A DNA stretch of 64,000 bases from Gaertneriomyces semiglobifer (taxonomy: Eukaryota > Chytridiomycota > Chytridiomycetes > Spizellomycetales > Spizellomycetaceae). The translations under genes were made by a program, and so were the position numbers. Shown piece by piece: positions 19,477-28,119 of this stretch. The first letter of the stretch is position 1, and the number at the start of each line of letters is the position of its first letter. The stretch is from positions 17,653-81,652 of the forward strand of contig JAHLKF010000042.1 of NCBI GenBank assembly GCA_025558075.1, written 5' to 3'. Under the pieces are notes generated by a model, which was not told the origin of the DNA, did not search any database, and saw nothing but the letters and a program-made list of their open reading frames with translations.

Positions 19477-21054
19477 ATCTACACCTTTTACACGTTTGAA
19501 ACGTATTACCAGCACATAGACTTAGAGCCCACGCTGGCGGCGCGCATTCACGACGCTCAAAGGGCCGAGACGGACAGTCCTGCGACTGCCGCTCTCACCA
19601 TATTAAGGGGCTCCAAACCACTTGCCGACTTGTCACGCGCCGAGCTCGCTCTTATTCGCAATTGGCGTCTTAACAACGAGATATTGGAACACCATTACGC
19701 TCACGCCGACAACTCTCCTTGGCGCACTTACGTGCCCGCCGACCTGCGCACCGAGGTGCTTGGCCTTATTCACGAGGGGGGAGGGCACTTTGGCTTCACA
19801 AGGACGTTTGCGAAAGTGGCAGCCCAATTTTGGTGGCCGCACATGTCTCGGGAAGTACGCAACTTCTGTCGGGCGTGCGAAAAATGCCAGCAAACAAAGC
19901 CCGGACCCCGTCACACACCTGGGCTCCTAAACCCAATTGAAACACCTCTGGGACGGTGGGAATGTATCACGACGGACTTTCTCACCAAATTACCGTTAAC
20001 TGCACGAGGCCACGACGGTTTCCACATCATATGCTGTAAGAAAACGCACCGTGTGCACATCTACGCGCATAACAATACGTGGAAAGCTGATCGCACGGCG
20101 CGTGTGCTCGTGGAGCGCTACTACCCGTTGCACGGCCTACCTCGCAAGATTATTTCGGACAGAGACACACGTTTCACCAGCCTGCTATGGAAAGAAGTCA
20201 AACGGCAACTGAACATAGATCATCACCTAACCACGTCTTACCACCCGCAAGGCGACGGCCAATCAGAGCGTGAGAACCGCTTGGTTCTCCAAGTGCTCCG
20301 GACGGTCGTCAATGCGCGACTGGATGACTGGGACCTGTGTCTACCGATGGTAGAGTTTGCCATCAATGACACATTACACGAGGGAATGCAGATGACTCGG
20401 TTTGAAGCCGATCTCGGATATTCCCCCTCGACTCCTTTGGGCGCGCTGTCTAAGGATCTAGAAAGCATGCGCAACGCTACAGCAGCCGAGCTGCTCCAAC
20501 GCCTGCAGGACATTGACGTCCTCACAAGAGAACTCATGTTCGAAGCGCAGGCGTTACAGAAAAAGTACTACGACAAATCGCACAGAGAAGTCACGTACAA
20601 GAAAGGGGACAAGGTGTACCTTAGCACCAAACACCTCAAAGGTTACGAAGGGAAACTGACCTCACGATGGGCCGGGCCCTTTGATGTAACTGCAGTGGAA
20701 AAATATGACGTCTACAAGCTCAAATTGCCAGACACCATGAGGCAATTGTACCCCTACTTCCATGTCTCGAAACTAAAAGAGTACATCGAGCCTCAGCCGG
20801 GCCAGAAACGGTACGATAACCCGGGCCCCGAGATCGTCGATGACGAGGAAGAATGGGAAGTAGAAGCGGTTGTCGGACACAGAGACTTTGGACGGCGGAA
20901 ACAGCGGCAATACAAAGTCCGCTGGAAAGGATGAGCCGACTCGGAGGACACATGGGAGCCCGAGTCACAACTCAGCAACTCCAAGGATGCCATCGAGGAG
21001 TACTGGAAGGGGTTACCCCAAGTTCCAGACACCGCCTTTCTATTTCACTTATAG
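19477..21054 (+). pseudogene. gypsy integrase and chromodomain region
   Basis: Pol resumes in frame from the right-hand ATCTA. An H2C2 zinc-binding domain (H--H, then C-x2-C in CRACEKC, about 19790-19890) is followed by the integrase core with aspartates in TTDF and SDRDTRF and glutamate in DGQSERENR, a GPF linker and a C-terminal chromodomain (WEVEAVVGHRD ... YKVRWKG). TGA at 20932-20934 interrupts the chromodomain after WKG; the expected continuation (SEDTWEPESQL) follows in the same frame to TAG at 21052. A single substitution could account for the stop. Confidence 0.88.
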
Positions 21055-21759
21055 ACACAGTCGATCATCATCGATTGTGCCGCTCCGCAATAGCCTCAAT
21101 TGGCATCAGGAGTGTTCTAGGGGTAATCAAGCCACCCTACAAATGAAGCGAAAACATGGGAGTCCTTCGTCGCAATCACACTGACACGACAATCCCAGGA
21201 GTCGTCTCCGAGAAGAGGACTCGTCCAGGCCGACCAGGACCCATCCAGATCGGTCTTTTCCGAGACTCGTGCCCGGAATCAGCAAGCGGCAGCCGCCACC
21301 AACGAGGAACGGCTTGTCAGCTAGAAAAAAGTGCAGTGCTTGTTCAACAGCTGTCAAAATTACCCGTTCGCGTATGCTGCGGAGATTTGCTTACGTACAA
21401 GCTATTTATAGACGTGAACTGGCCCTACGCACTTCACCTGTCAAGATCTGAACGACTTCCCAATAAACGGCAAACACACGATGGTCGGAGGGAAGGAGGT
21501 TGAAGACAGAGTATCAATAGGGGAAGTACTTTCCCAAAACGAAGAAGAAGAAAGAAGCACACGGATGCTGGCTCTTCAGGCTTCCGGCTTATAAAAGAGG
21601 GTTCACTGACGCTGTCTGGGGAAGGTTGGTATCGTCGTACAACTTCGCCAGCACTAGCAAACCGCCAAGCAGCCCAAGACCGTCTTGACCTCCTTGACCT
21701 CTCTGTCGCTCCGTCAAACCTTCTAGTACCCTTCAACACCCCAGTCAAAGGCACCCACC
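21055..21759 (+). promoter_or_regulatory. non-coding stretch with TATA box and leader-like sequence
   Basis: No recognisable gene. A purine-rich tract (GGAGGGAAGGAGG, about 21488-21500) is followed by a segment with TTATAAAAGAGG (about 21588-21600), then a CT/CA-rich leader-like stretch ending in CCCACC before an ATG at 21760. This could be an LTR (of the gypsy element or another) followed by the start of a gag gene; no second copy is present in the window to test that. Confidence 0.35.
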
Positions 21760-22023
21760 ATGGCTGCTCAACCAGCTCCCGTTCAGATGGTCTGGGATTC
21801 CTTCAGTCCCTCCTTTATTGACGATTATATCCCGTTGGATAATCATGGCGATGTGATCGTCTATAACAACCCTTCGGACAAGTTCTTCCAAGTTCAGATG
21901 ACTTTGTCTTCCATCGACTTGCAACTTGTGGATTCACTAAGTATGCAAAAGATCAAGACTTCGACGCCGATGGTAGTAACGTTCGGTGTTTATGACAATC
22001 TTGCAGATTTATTGCAGGTCTAA
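21760..22023 (+). pseudogene. chimeric ORF: foreign 23-residue start fused to penton C terminus
   Basis: 87 codons. The first 23 residues (starting MAAQPAPVQMVWDSF) are not viral and begin at a strong CCACCATGG context. From 21829 the sequence is identical to the last 65 codons of the EVE-1 penton gene (3502-3696), in frame. A TATA-like box lies 160-170 bp upstream. It could be an expressed fusion or a chance in-frame junction made by duplication into a retroelement. Confidence 0.6.
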
Positions 22024-23102
22024 ATATTGAAGAAAGGTTTTTTGTTTGTTGTTTTTTCAAAAGCTTAAGTAAAAGGGAAATCGAACCATCATGTCAGGTA
22101 CAGGTTTGAACAGCCGCAGCAGTAGCAGGCTGCGTATTCTCGATAACACCAACCTCGTGTCGGCGTATGTTACTGGGAAAGGTTTGATTGGTAAAGGGGA
22201 CAATGTGAATCTAGAAGGTTTCAAAGAGGCACGCATTAAAGAGATCTCTAATAAGAACGGTCCATTGGAAGTTAATAACATAGAAACCGTAGCACCTTTG
22301 TCTTCAACGACTGAAGATGGGACCGCAACCATTCAGCTGATGTACAATGAGGAGGATTTCGAGGTGTCCGATGAATACGGTATCTCTCTGAAGGAGAAAA
22401 GAGGGGCTCGTTTCCCGCTGTGGATTGAGAAGGAGGATAACGTGGCGTATATCGAGCTGAAGCACGTTCAGCCATTGGGAACAAGTGACCAGGGACTTAC
22501 TCTATTCACTGATGATTCTTTACAAATAGATGAAGAAGGAAAATTGACCGTTGTCTGTGAAGAGAAGGAAACCTATGAAGTTCCTATCGTCAAAGATGAT
22601 CATGTGGTTCGATTGCATATCGAGAAACCATTAGTGATCAATGAAGATGGGAAGCTCACGACAGATAGCAAAAGCATTATGAAGGGAGCAGGAGCAGTCC
22701 GGGTCTATAGTAGTGATACTCTTGGTGAAATTGTCCCTACCATGCCTGATTGGTTGGATATTGATCTTCCTGGTGACTTAGAAGACTATTTGCAGAATGG
22801 TATGCTGGTGAAACTCCAAGTCAGTGACGACTTTCAACAAACGTCCGGTCGCTTGGCGTTGAGGTCGCACGGCTTATACCGAATTCCCTTCTATAGTGGT
22901 CTATCGGGTTTCGACTCTGATGCAAATTTCACATACAACAACACCCTCAACATATTGTCTGCTCCAACGATACATAGCAATGTTGACTACAACATTACCG
23001 AACCTACCCAAGTACCTACCGCAGCGTACATACACCAATTGATGCAAAGCGAGGCTGGTTCAGCAGTGGATATCGGTGCCGTTGCAAATGGACGGAAATT
23101 GA
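21829..23102 (+). repeat. 1.27-kb segmental duplicate of EVE-1 (3502-4765)
   Basis: Colinear with 3502-4765 at a constant offset of 18,327, with one mismatch noticed (A to G at the base corresponding to about 3849, Glu to Gly). At its right end this copy keeps ten bases (23093-23102) deleted from EVE-1, so it preserves the older state. It includes the penton 3' end, the intergenic region with TTAAGTA (22065-22071) and the fibre N terminus. Confidence 0.92.
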
Positions 23103-23284
23103 GCAATTTGACCCCCATAGCACTGGACTCGCCGCCGACGACGCTATTTACTTCGTCGGTTCTATCGGCGAACGATGGGTCGTCCTCTTCATCGTCAACT
23201 GGGATACCGTTATCCCGCCCACTAAGCAGCAAGGCTTACACCTGCTCTAGGAGCTCTAGCAGCCCCTGCCTTCGGCTTCTTTAG
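22091..23284 (+). pseudogene. truncated duplicate of fibre N terminus with foreign C terminus
   Basis: 397 codons. The first 337 are the fibre N-terminal domain, nearly identical to 3764-4765; the last 60 are low-complexity Ser-rich residues read from retroelement DNA in a non-native frame. It therefore encodes a fibre head without coiled coil, shaft or tip. Promoter and TTAAGTA motif were copied with it, so it could be transcribed. Confidence 0.75.
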
Positions 23285-23640
23285 AAGGGGGGATGTAGCG
23301 GGTTTAAGCTTCAGCTAGTAATAAGTAGAAGTATATAGACGCGCTAGTACCAGGGTTAGAGTCATCTTAGTCAGCTAAGTCATGTGATGTAATTTCTGTT
23401 GACGCTTAGGTCAGCGGGGCCTATAAGAGGGCCGCGCGGACTTAAGCGACGAAGAGAAGGCAGACATAGATCTAAGAGGAATACAAGAAGTTCTACTCAG
23501 ATTTATAAGTCCCGTCGCATCTGAACGAGTAAGACATCCGGCAGTTCTAAGACCAGAGACTGATCATCCTGCTCCCTTAGATTCAGCGGTCTTATAAGTT
23601 CTCCGACGCCTCTCATCTCTAGCCCTGCAGGCAATAACAC
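23103..23640 (+). mobile_element. 3' end of an LTR retroelement (PPT and LTR)
   Basis: A short open stretch ending in TAG (with an aromatic block read in another frame than the fibre fusion) leads to a polypurine tract AGAAGGGGGGA (23283-23293) and then TGTAGCGGG, a plausible LTR start at 23294. Within it are a CTATAAGAGG TATA-like box (about 23421) and a leader-like stretch. The LTR end is uncertain (a CA near 23640). It does not match copia-A or copia-B; probably gypsy-type. Confidence 0.45.
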
Positions 23641-23944
23641 ATCTATTATACCGCCGGCGGACTCGTGGACTTCCGGCTCTTAACAAAGGAGATCAATAGG
23701 AGCGGAGTAATCCTCTTGGAAACCCTACCGTCCGATCATAATCCTTCTACACTTGCGGCGCGGCTTCGCTGAAATTAGCGCTATGAACCATTCAAAGTAA
23801 TAGCGGCTTTGCGGCGCCAAGCGCTATCTCGGGAGTTGAAGGAGGTCATTCAAATCCTTGTTTCCTTCTGTCTTCAAAGGGTCATGTGACCTGTTCAGTT
23901 ACTGTCAGTTTGGTCACGTGCCTTGCTGAATGAAAATCACAAAA
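23641..23944. other. intergenic region left of EVE-2
   Basis: Contains TAGCGCTA/GGCGCC palindromic segments (about 23755-23830) related in style to hairpins inside EVE-2, and a GGTCATGTGACC palindrome near 23880. No gene seen. It may hold the left boundary of EVE-2; no terminal inverted repeat was found by eye. Confidence 0.4.
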
Positions 23945-24409
23945 TCAGACAACCATGATAGTTGACTGAACTCTGCAATCTTCAAATGTCCATCGGGTGT
24001 ACACTTTTGTGTAAAGCGAAATTCCTCGCCAACAACAATCCATTATAACATCACATATATGTGGAGAAGTTATCTCTGTACCACGTTGTGGTGTATTAAA
24101 AAGGAATATTTCGAAATCCTCATTATGACCGAGCCGGTAGTATCGTTCAATCGTATTCGCATATGCTTCACCGTCGCCCTCAATAGTTATCCACTGATGG
24201 ACATGTTGATTGTTTGTCGCGCGTAGAAGAGACACATGCACTCCGTCATGAGAAGCCTCTGTTAACAATGTGGGGAACCTAAGTTGCCATTCAACATTGT
24301 CGCGCATTTCTTTAAAGTGCTTCCTTCTTAAGAATGGCGTCAAAAGATAGGCACCATCAATATGACCCAAGATCTGTTCCTGTACTTCTCGTGGTAATTG
24401 TGAAGCCAT
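23945..24409 (-). CDS. EVE-2 F-box-like small protein
   Basis: 154 residues. The N terminus has LPREVQEQILGHI, matching the first helix pattern of F-box domains, followed by a basic segment and an aromatic-rich C-terminal half. Possible distant relative of the EVE-1 protein at 9582-10055. It lies 32 bp downstream of the ATPase gene on the same strand, so the two may be co-transcribed. A role in host ubiquitin-ligase recruitment is only a possibility. Confidence 0.5.
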   Translation of the reverse strand: MASQLPREVQEQILGHIDGAYLLTPFLRRKHFKEMRDNVEWQLRFPTLLTEASHDGVHVSLLRATNNQHVHQWITIEGDGEAYANTIERYYRLGHNEDFEIFLFNTPQRGTEITSPHICDVIMDCCWRGISLYTKVYTRWTFEDCRVQSTIMVV

Positions 24410-24441
24410 TACCTTTTCTTTGTACTACGCATTTTTTCTCT

Positions 24442-25146
24442 TCAGGCAATCTTGAACACATCCTCATTATTATGGGCACGTAGATCCACGTACAGAAACT
24501 TGCATGGTTGCGATGTCGCCTCTTCAGCCATGGAGACAAACTCTTTCTCCGTGAGATGACACCGTAACTCTGGTGCAATCTTCTCATAATGTTTGCTGTT
24601 AAGTCTATACAATATGTAGTGTGTTGCATTTACTCGTTGTAAAGGTGTGCACTGCAAGGTATCATGAAATGAGCACATTAGCGAGATACCGAAATGCCGC
24701 CCCCGTGAATACAACAGATCCAACATCTCCTTGATACAACTCGAGATCTCCTCAATTGAACTCTTTTTCACGTCTTTACCACTTTGCTTGGCTAGGAGGC
24801 CGTTCACGATCAAGAGATGATTGGTTTTCTTGTCCGCGATATAAAGACCTTTTTGTCTCTCGAATAGATCGTAGAGGACTTTGTTGGAAATGGTTGGACT
24901 GATGTAGATGTTGTCCTTGCGTTTGAGGGATGTCCAGATAGGATCAGATATGCTTGGGGTGAAAATGGCCACTCCACTGTATGAAGAGGCTAACTTTTCA
25001 ATGAGATTCACTTGACATGTTGTCTTGCCGCTTCTAGACGAACCGATAATCGACATGACAAAGAATTTCTTTGGATATCCATCTGGAGTATTATCCTTGA
25101 TCTTGATGTCGTGCTCCTTGGGTATTTTGACTTTCTTGATCTCCAT
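24442..25146 (-). CDS. EVE-2 packaging ATPase (A32/FtsK-HerA type), Walker B deleted
   Basis: 234 residues, homologous throughout to the EVE-1 ATPase at 2165-2899. Walker A is canonical, GSSRSGKTT (about residues 34-42). Where EVE-1 has ICIDDFGILA (Walker B with the catalytic acidic pair), this copy reads IVNGLLA: a nine-base in-frame loss has removed the Asp-Asp. Downstream motifs (FHDTLQCTPLQRVN, YRLN) are retained. Without Walker B acids ATP hydrolysis should fail, so the gene is probably dead despite its open frame. Confidence 0.85.
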   Translation of the reverse strand: MEIKKVKIPKEHDIKIKDNTPDGYPKKFFVMSIIGSSRSGKTTCQVNLIEKLASSYSGVAIFTPSISDPIWTSLKRKDNIYISPTISNKVLYDLFERQKGLYIADKKTNHLLIVNGLLAKQSGKDVKKSSIEEISSCIKEMLDLLYSRGRHFGISLMCSFHDTLQCTPLQRVNATHYILYRLNSKHYEKIAPELRCHLTEKEFVSMAEEATSQPCKFLYVDLRAHNNEDVFKIA

Positions 25147-25182
25147 GAAATATTTTCCTTTAACATGTAAAGCATAGGAAAA
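25147..25182. promoter_or_regulatory. 36-bp divergent promoter, ATPase/penton
   Basis: Start codons of ATPase and penton are 36 bp apart. The spacer is AT-rich with inverted TTTTCC/GGAAAA and CTTTA/TAAAG arms, mirroring the compact two-way promoter of EVE-1. Confidence 0.45.
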
Positions 25183-25932
25183 ATGTTAAGAGAGTACATC
25201 CTTAATACGGCGGTTCTAGGCACGGATAATGCCGTTTTCCAGATCTTGCCACCACAAATGATGTATAGATTTCGTATCGTAAGTGTGTTGTTCCTTCAAA
25301 ACTGGGATAGTACAAATGACACGAACAATCAGATTGCATTTGCGGAACAAGGTGATGTAGCGCCGAGGATTGCAAAGATCGTTCCTGGCTCCTACACTGT
25401 TGTCTCCATCACGGACGCGATTAAGACGGCAATGGAGAAGGTAGGAACGCAATCGTATGCCGCCTCGTATGATGATGTGTCCAAACGGTTGAGGATCTAC
25501 ACAACCGGCACCAAAGACTTTAAGATACTCGAGTCGACCAGAGGAACAACGTTATACCTTCAGATAGGCTCTAGTAAAGAAGCAGAGACTGGTTACGGCA
25601 AGTCATTCACTATGCCACTCCCGATCAATTTCAGCGCTAGCCAACCGTTGTTGTTGACGAGCAGAACACTCTACGCTGGAGGAAGGCTGCAGTACATTGC
25701 TGGCATCAACTCGGGGATCAACGTTCTTGCCTGTATAACACCTGACAATTTTTCTGATGTCGTGACATGGACAAACCCAAGTGACCAGTTCTTCGAGACC
25801 GGCGAGCAAAGTTTGTCATCCATTGATCTACAATTGCTCGACAGCGCAACTTTGAATCGAATCGCCACAAACGCACCAATTGTTGTTGTACTTGATGCTC
25901 TGGATGATCCGGCGGATATTCTAAACTTGTAA
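25183..25932 (+). CDS. EVE-2 penton-like minor capsid protein
   Basis: 249 residues, homologous to 2950-3696: shared N-terminal LNTAVL, YDDVSKRLRI, a RGTT-Y block, PLLLTSRTL, LACI-PDN, NPSDQFFE and SLSSIDLQLLDS motifs. Beta-rich, without signal or membrane segments. Together with the adjacent MCP this fits the penton role in Polinton-type capsids. The frame is intact. Confidence 0.65.
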   Translation: MLREYILNTAVLGTDNAVFQILPPQMMYRFRIVSVLFLQNWDSTNDTNNQIAFAEQGDVAPRIAKIVPGSYTVVSITDAIKTAMEKVGTQSYAASYDDVSKRLRIYTTGTKDFKILESTRGTTLYLQIGSSKEAETGYGKSFTMPLPINFSASQPLLLTSRTLYAGGRLQYIAGINSGINVLACITPDNFSDVVTWTNPSDQFFETGEQSLSSIDLQLLDSATLNRIATNAPIVVVLDALDDPADILNL

Positions 25933-25997
25933 TGCGACGTAGAGACAATTTTTTCAAGCTTCACAAATTTTCCACTCGACAGCCACCTTGCGGCGCC

Positions 25998-26059
25998 TAG
26001 CGCGCTTTGCTCGCTACGCGAGCGGTTTGGCAAAGCCGAACTTAGCGCTACATAATGTA
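25998..26059. repeat. nested GC-rich hairpins between convergent penton and MCP genes
   Basis: Three nested stems: TAGCGC (25998-26003) with GCGCTA (26045-26050); GCTTTGC (26004-26010) with GCAAAGC (26030-26036); GCTCGC (26009-26014) with GCGAGC (26018-26023). CTACATAATGTAG at 26048-26060 is a further palindrome. Placed exactly between two converging genes, so a two-way terminator is plausible. Confidence 0.6.
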
Positions 26060-26065
26060 GAGGAA

Positions 26066-27307
26066 CTACACAATATCCACGGTCACGCCGAACAGGAGTG
26101 TCCTGTGTGTAAATACACTGGTAATCAAGGCAGTATTAGTTGGCAGTGGAGCAGAGAACTCACAGACGAATCTAAGGTTTCCATCTGTACCGATGAGGTT
26201 CAGTGCAGATGCTACATCTTCGTCACTCGATTGGAATGAGTATCTCAAGGTGAACTTCTTTGTCATGTAATTGTCAAGGTCTACATCTTCGGCTGCATAA
26301 GAGGCGTTGTTGTTGACAGACAAAGCACCAGAGATCATTGCATCCTCGATCTTAAAGTCTTCAGTAAGCGGAAGTCTCCAACCTCCCAACTGATACCTCC
26401 ATGATTTGAGGTTTGCAGTGTCGTAAATGAGAGATTTGTCTCCAGGGTTTGCCTGATACTTACTGTCGTCTCTAAAGCGATGAGTTAAGCCGACCACGCG
26501 AGAATTGGCTAGAGGAATGATAAACTGGTTAATAGTTGCACCGTTTCCATTGCTGAACGTCTGTGTTGTAGCGACGTAGTCGTACTCAAGGTAATGACCC
26601 TTGCGTATACTTTCCCAAGCAGACGCGAGGAAATCAGCATGGGGCGTGACAAGTTGTGCTACATACCGAAGATCGGAGATGGTGAAGTATGTTCCTGCTC
26701 CAGCATTGGTTGCGGCCATATGGGGAGAGTTCAATGGAAATGACAACTCGAGCGACTCACTGGGAAGTCAACAGAGAGGCATCGGATTCCCGTTTGTTGG
26801 CTGCATGACACCAAATTCTAAGTGATGCCTGAATGTGAACGAACCATTGGAATGGAAGATGTCATCCCTTCCTACTCCTTCTAGATGAGAAAGATACTTC
26901 CGTCTTGCGGCAGATTCAAAAGCATATTGCTGGGAAACATGCTCGGCGTAATTCTCGACCGACTCGGCGATCTTCCCTGAGACTCTCACCGTAGCACGTA
27001 GAAAGTGCATCATGGCACCGGCATCAGCATTATTTACTGTTGAGTTGACGGTATTGTCTGTATTATACCAAGTTATTTTTCCGGACAGGTAGGATCTCTG
27101 AGGTCTGAGAAATGACGAGGGCGAGTCGACAACAATCTTGATAACATCGCCCGTAGTCTTGGAGGAAAAGGTTTCCTTCATGGGTCGGTAGACGACAATG
27201 TTTTCATTCATTGCATCGGAATGAGTGCTAAACTGCTTCGATGCATAGATCCAATTGCTTGGAACGGTGGGATGGGCACTTCCACTTACTTGATGGGCAA
27301 TACTCAT
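26066..27307 (-). pseudogene. EVE-2 major capsid protein (double-jelly-roll type), one nonsense codon
   Basis: Read from ATG 27307, a 414-codon frame is broken only by TGA at 26768-26770; the downstream part to 26066 is in the same frame without indels. The predicted product is beta-rich: an N-terminal region with YRPM and LRPQRSYL-GKI blocks, a central helix-containing segment around AFESAARRKYL, and a C-terminal half. Length, gene position beside the penton and composition fit the hexon-like MCP of Polinton-like viruses or adintoviruses; no search was possible. A TATA-like GTATAAAA lies just upstream (27310-27317), preceded by CTTAAG (27325-27330). The stop could be a recent lesion. Confidence 0.6.
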
Positions 27308-27360
27308 TTTTATACTTTCAAGTTCTTAAGCTTCTACATAGAAAAAAGATTTCATTGTCC

Positions 27361-27885
27361 CTACCGGGAATGTCGTCTTCCGAAAATGATACTATACGGG
27401 TTATCGTCGTCGAATACGGCAAAGACATGTCCAGGTCTTGGCTCCTCTTCTTCAATCCGTCCTACAAGTTTGCTAGGCTGTGGTACTTCAACTTGAACGG
27501 CTGGGGTCACAGATTTCTTCGGCTTCTTAGGCTCCTTCTTCTCTTTATCCTTATTGGATTCCTTTGCAAGTTTCTTTGCCTCACGTTCTTTTTTTAAGTA
27601 ATCTTTGTGTTTTTGAAGTAATTCCTTGGCTTCTTGAATCCGTTTTTGCTCATCTTGTTCTTTTTGTGTCTTAGCAAGATCTCTTAAGCGCTGACCACGA
27701 GCAGCCTGTGCTTTCTGTAGAGCAGCCTTCTGTTTTTCTGTCATAGGACGTTTCTTCTTTTCTTCTTTAGGGGCACCGATTGAACTCGACGCGTCTGGCG
27801 CACTAGTGGGCGCTTCTGCAGAAACCTCTTGTACTGGAGCAGTTACTGTATCATCCTCTGGCTTGTTTTCAATCACTTCAGTCAT
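27361..27885 (-). CDS. EVE-2 charged coiled-coil protein
   Basis: 174 residues, not recognised. The acidic Ala/Pro/Thr-rich N terminus (1-40) is followed by a long Lys/Glu/Gln-rich helix with coiled-coil character (about 42-125; EKQKAALQKAQAARGQRL) and a short C-terminal acidic-aromatic segment ending GRRHSR. It lies between MCP and two further minus-strand genes with short spacers, so it belongs to the structural cluster. A scaffold or core role is conceivable but not shown. Confidence 0.6.
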   Translation of the reverse strand: MTEVIENKPEDDTVTAPVQEVSAEAPTSAPDASSSIGAPKEEKKKRPMTEKQKAALQKAQAARGQRLRDLAKTQKEQDEQKRIQEAKELLQKHKDYLKKEREAKKLAKESNKDKEKKEPKKPKKSVTPAVQVEVPQPSKLVGRIEEEEPRPGHVFAVFDDDNPYSIIFGRRHSR

Positions 27886-27921
27886 CTTTTAGCTTTATTG
27901 AAAATAAAAAAATCTCATAGC

Positions 27922-28104
27922 CTACCGTCTAATTCGCAATGTACGAAGCAACTCTTCTAATGATCCATTTATTCGAGGAGCAAATGGCTTAACCTTTTGT
28001 GCTTTTCTGGTAGGATGAGCAATAACTCTTTTCCATGGACCATTTCTTATTTCTGTAGCCGTCAAGCCAACTTTGTTCGCTTTCTTTCTCCTTGCCATCT
28101 TCAT
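27922..28104 (-). CDS. EVE-2 small basic protein
   Basis: 60 residues, very basic (begins MKMARRKKANKVG, ends RTLRIRR), no recognised domain. Size and charge recall DNA-condensing core peptides of adenovirus-like particles; that is analogy only. Tightly packed between two genes on the same strand (16 bp and 36 bp spacers), which supports it being real. Confidence 0.5.
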   Translation of the reverse strand: MKMARRKKANKVGLTATEIRNGPWKRVIAHPTRKAQKVKPFAPRINGSLEELLRTLRIRR

Positions 28105-28119
28105 ATCCTTTAAGTACGA

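Larger units (their letters stand above)
11204..21054 (+). mobile_element. Ty3/gypsy-type retrotransposon remnant, split by copia-B
   Basis: Protease, reverse transcriptase, RNase H, integrase and chromodomain occur in the order typical of Ty3/gypsy chromoviruses. The pol region is interrupted at 14111 by a complete copia element (14112-19476). Removing it plus one copy of the ATCTA target duplication rejoins pol in frame. Further damage: a one-base deletion near 13605 and a TGA at 20932 inside the chromodomain. I could not find a matching LTR pair at the flanks, so the true ends and any gag region are unknown; the left end may have been lost at the hairpin/array region. Confidence 0.8.

Noticed and set aside
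21300..23700. A single LTR retrotransposon with matching LTRs around the EVE-1 duplicate
   Set aside because: The left promoter-like region and the right LTR-like region do not share sequence by eye, so they are not a pair.
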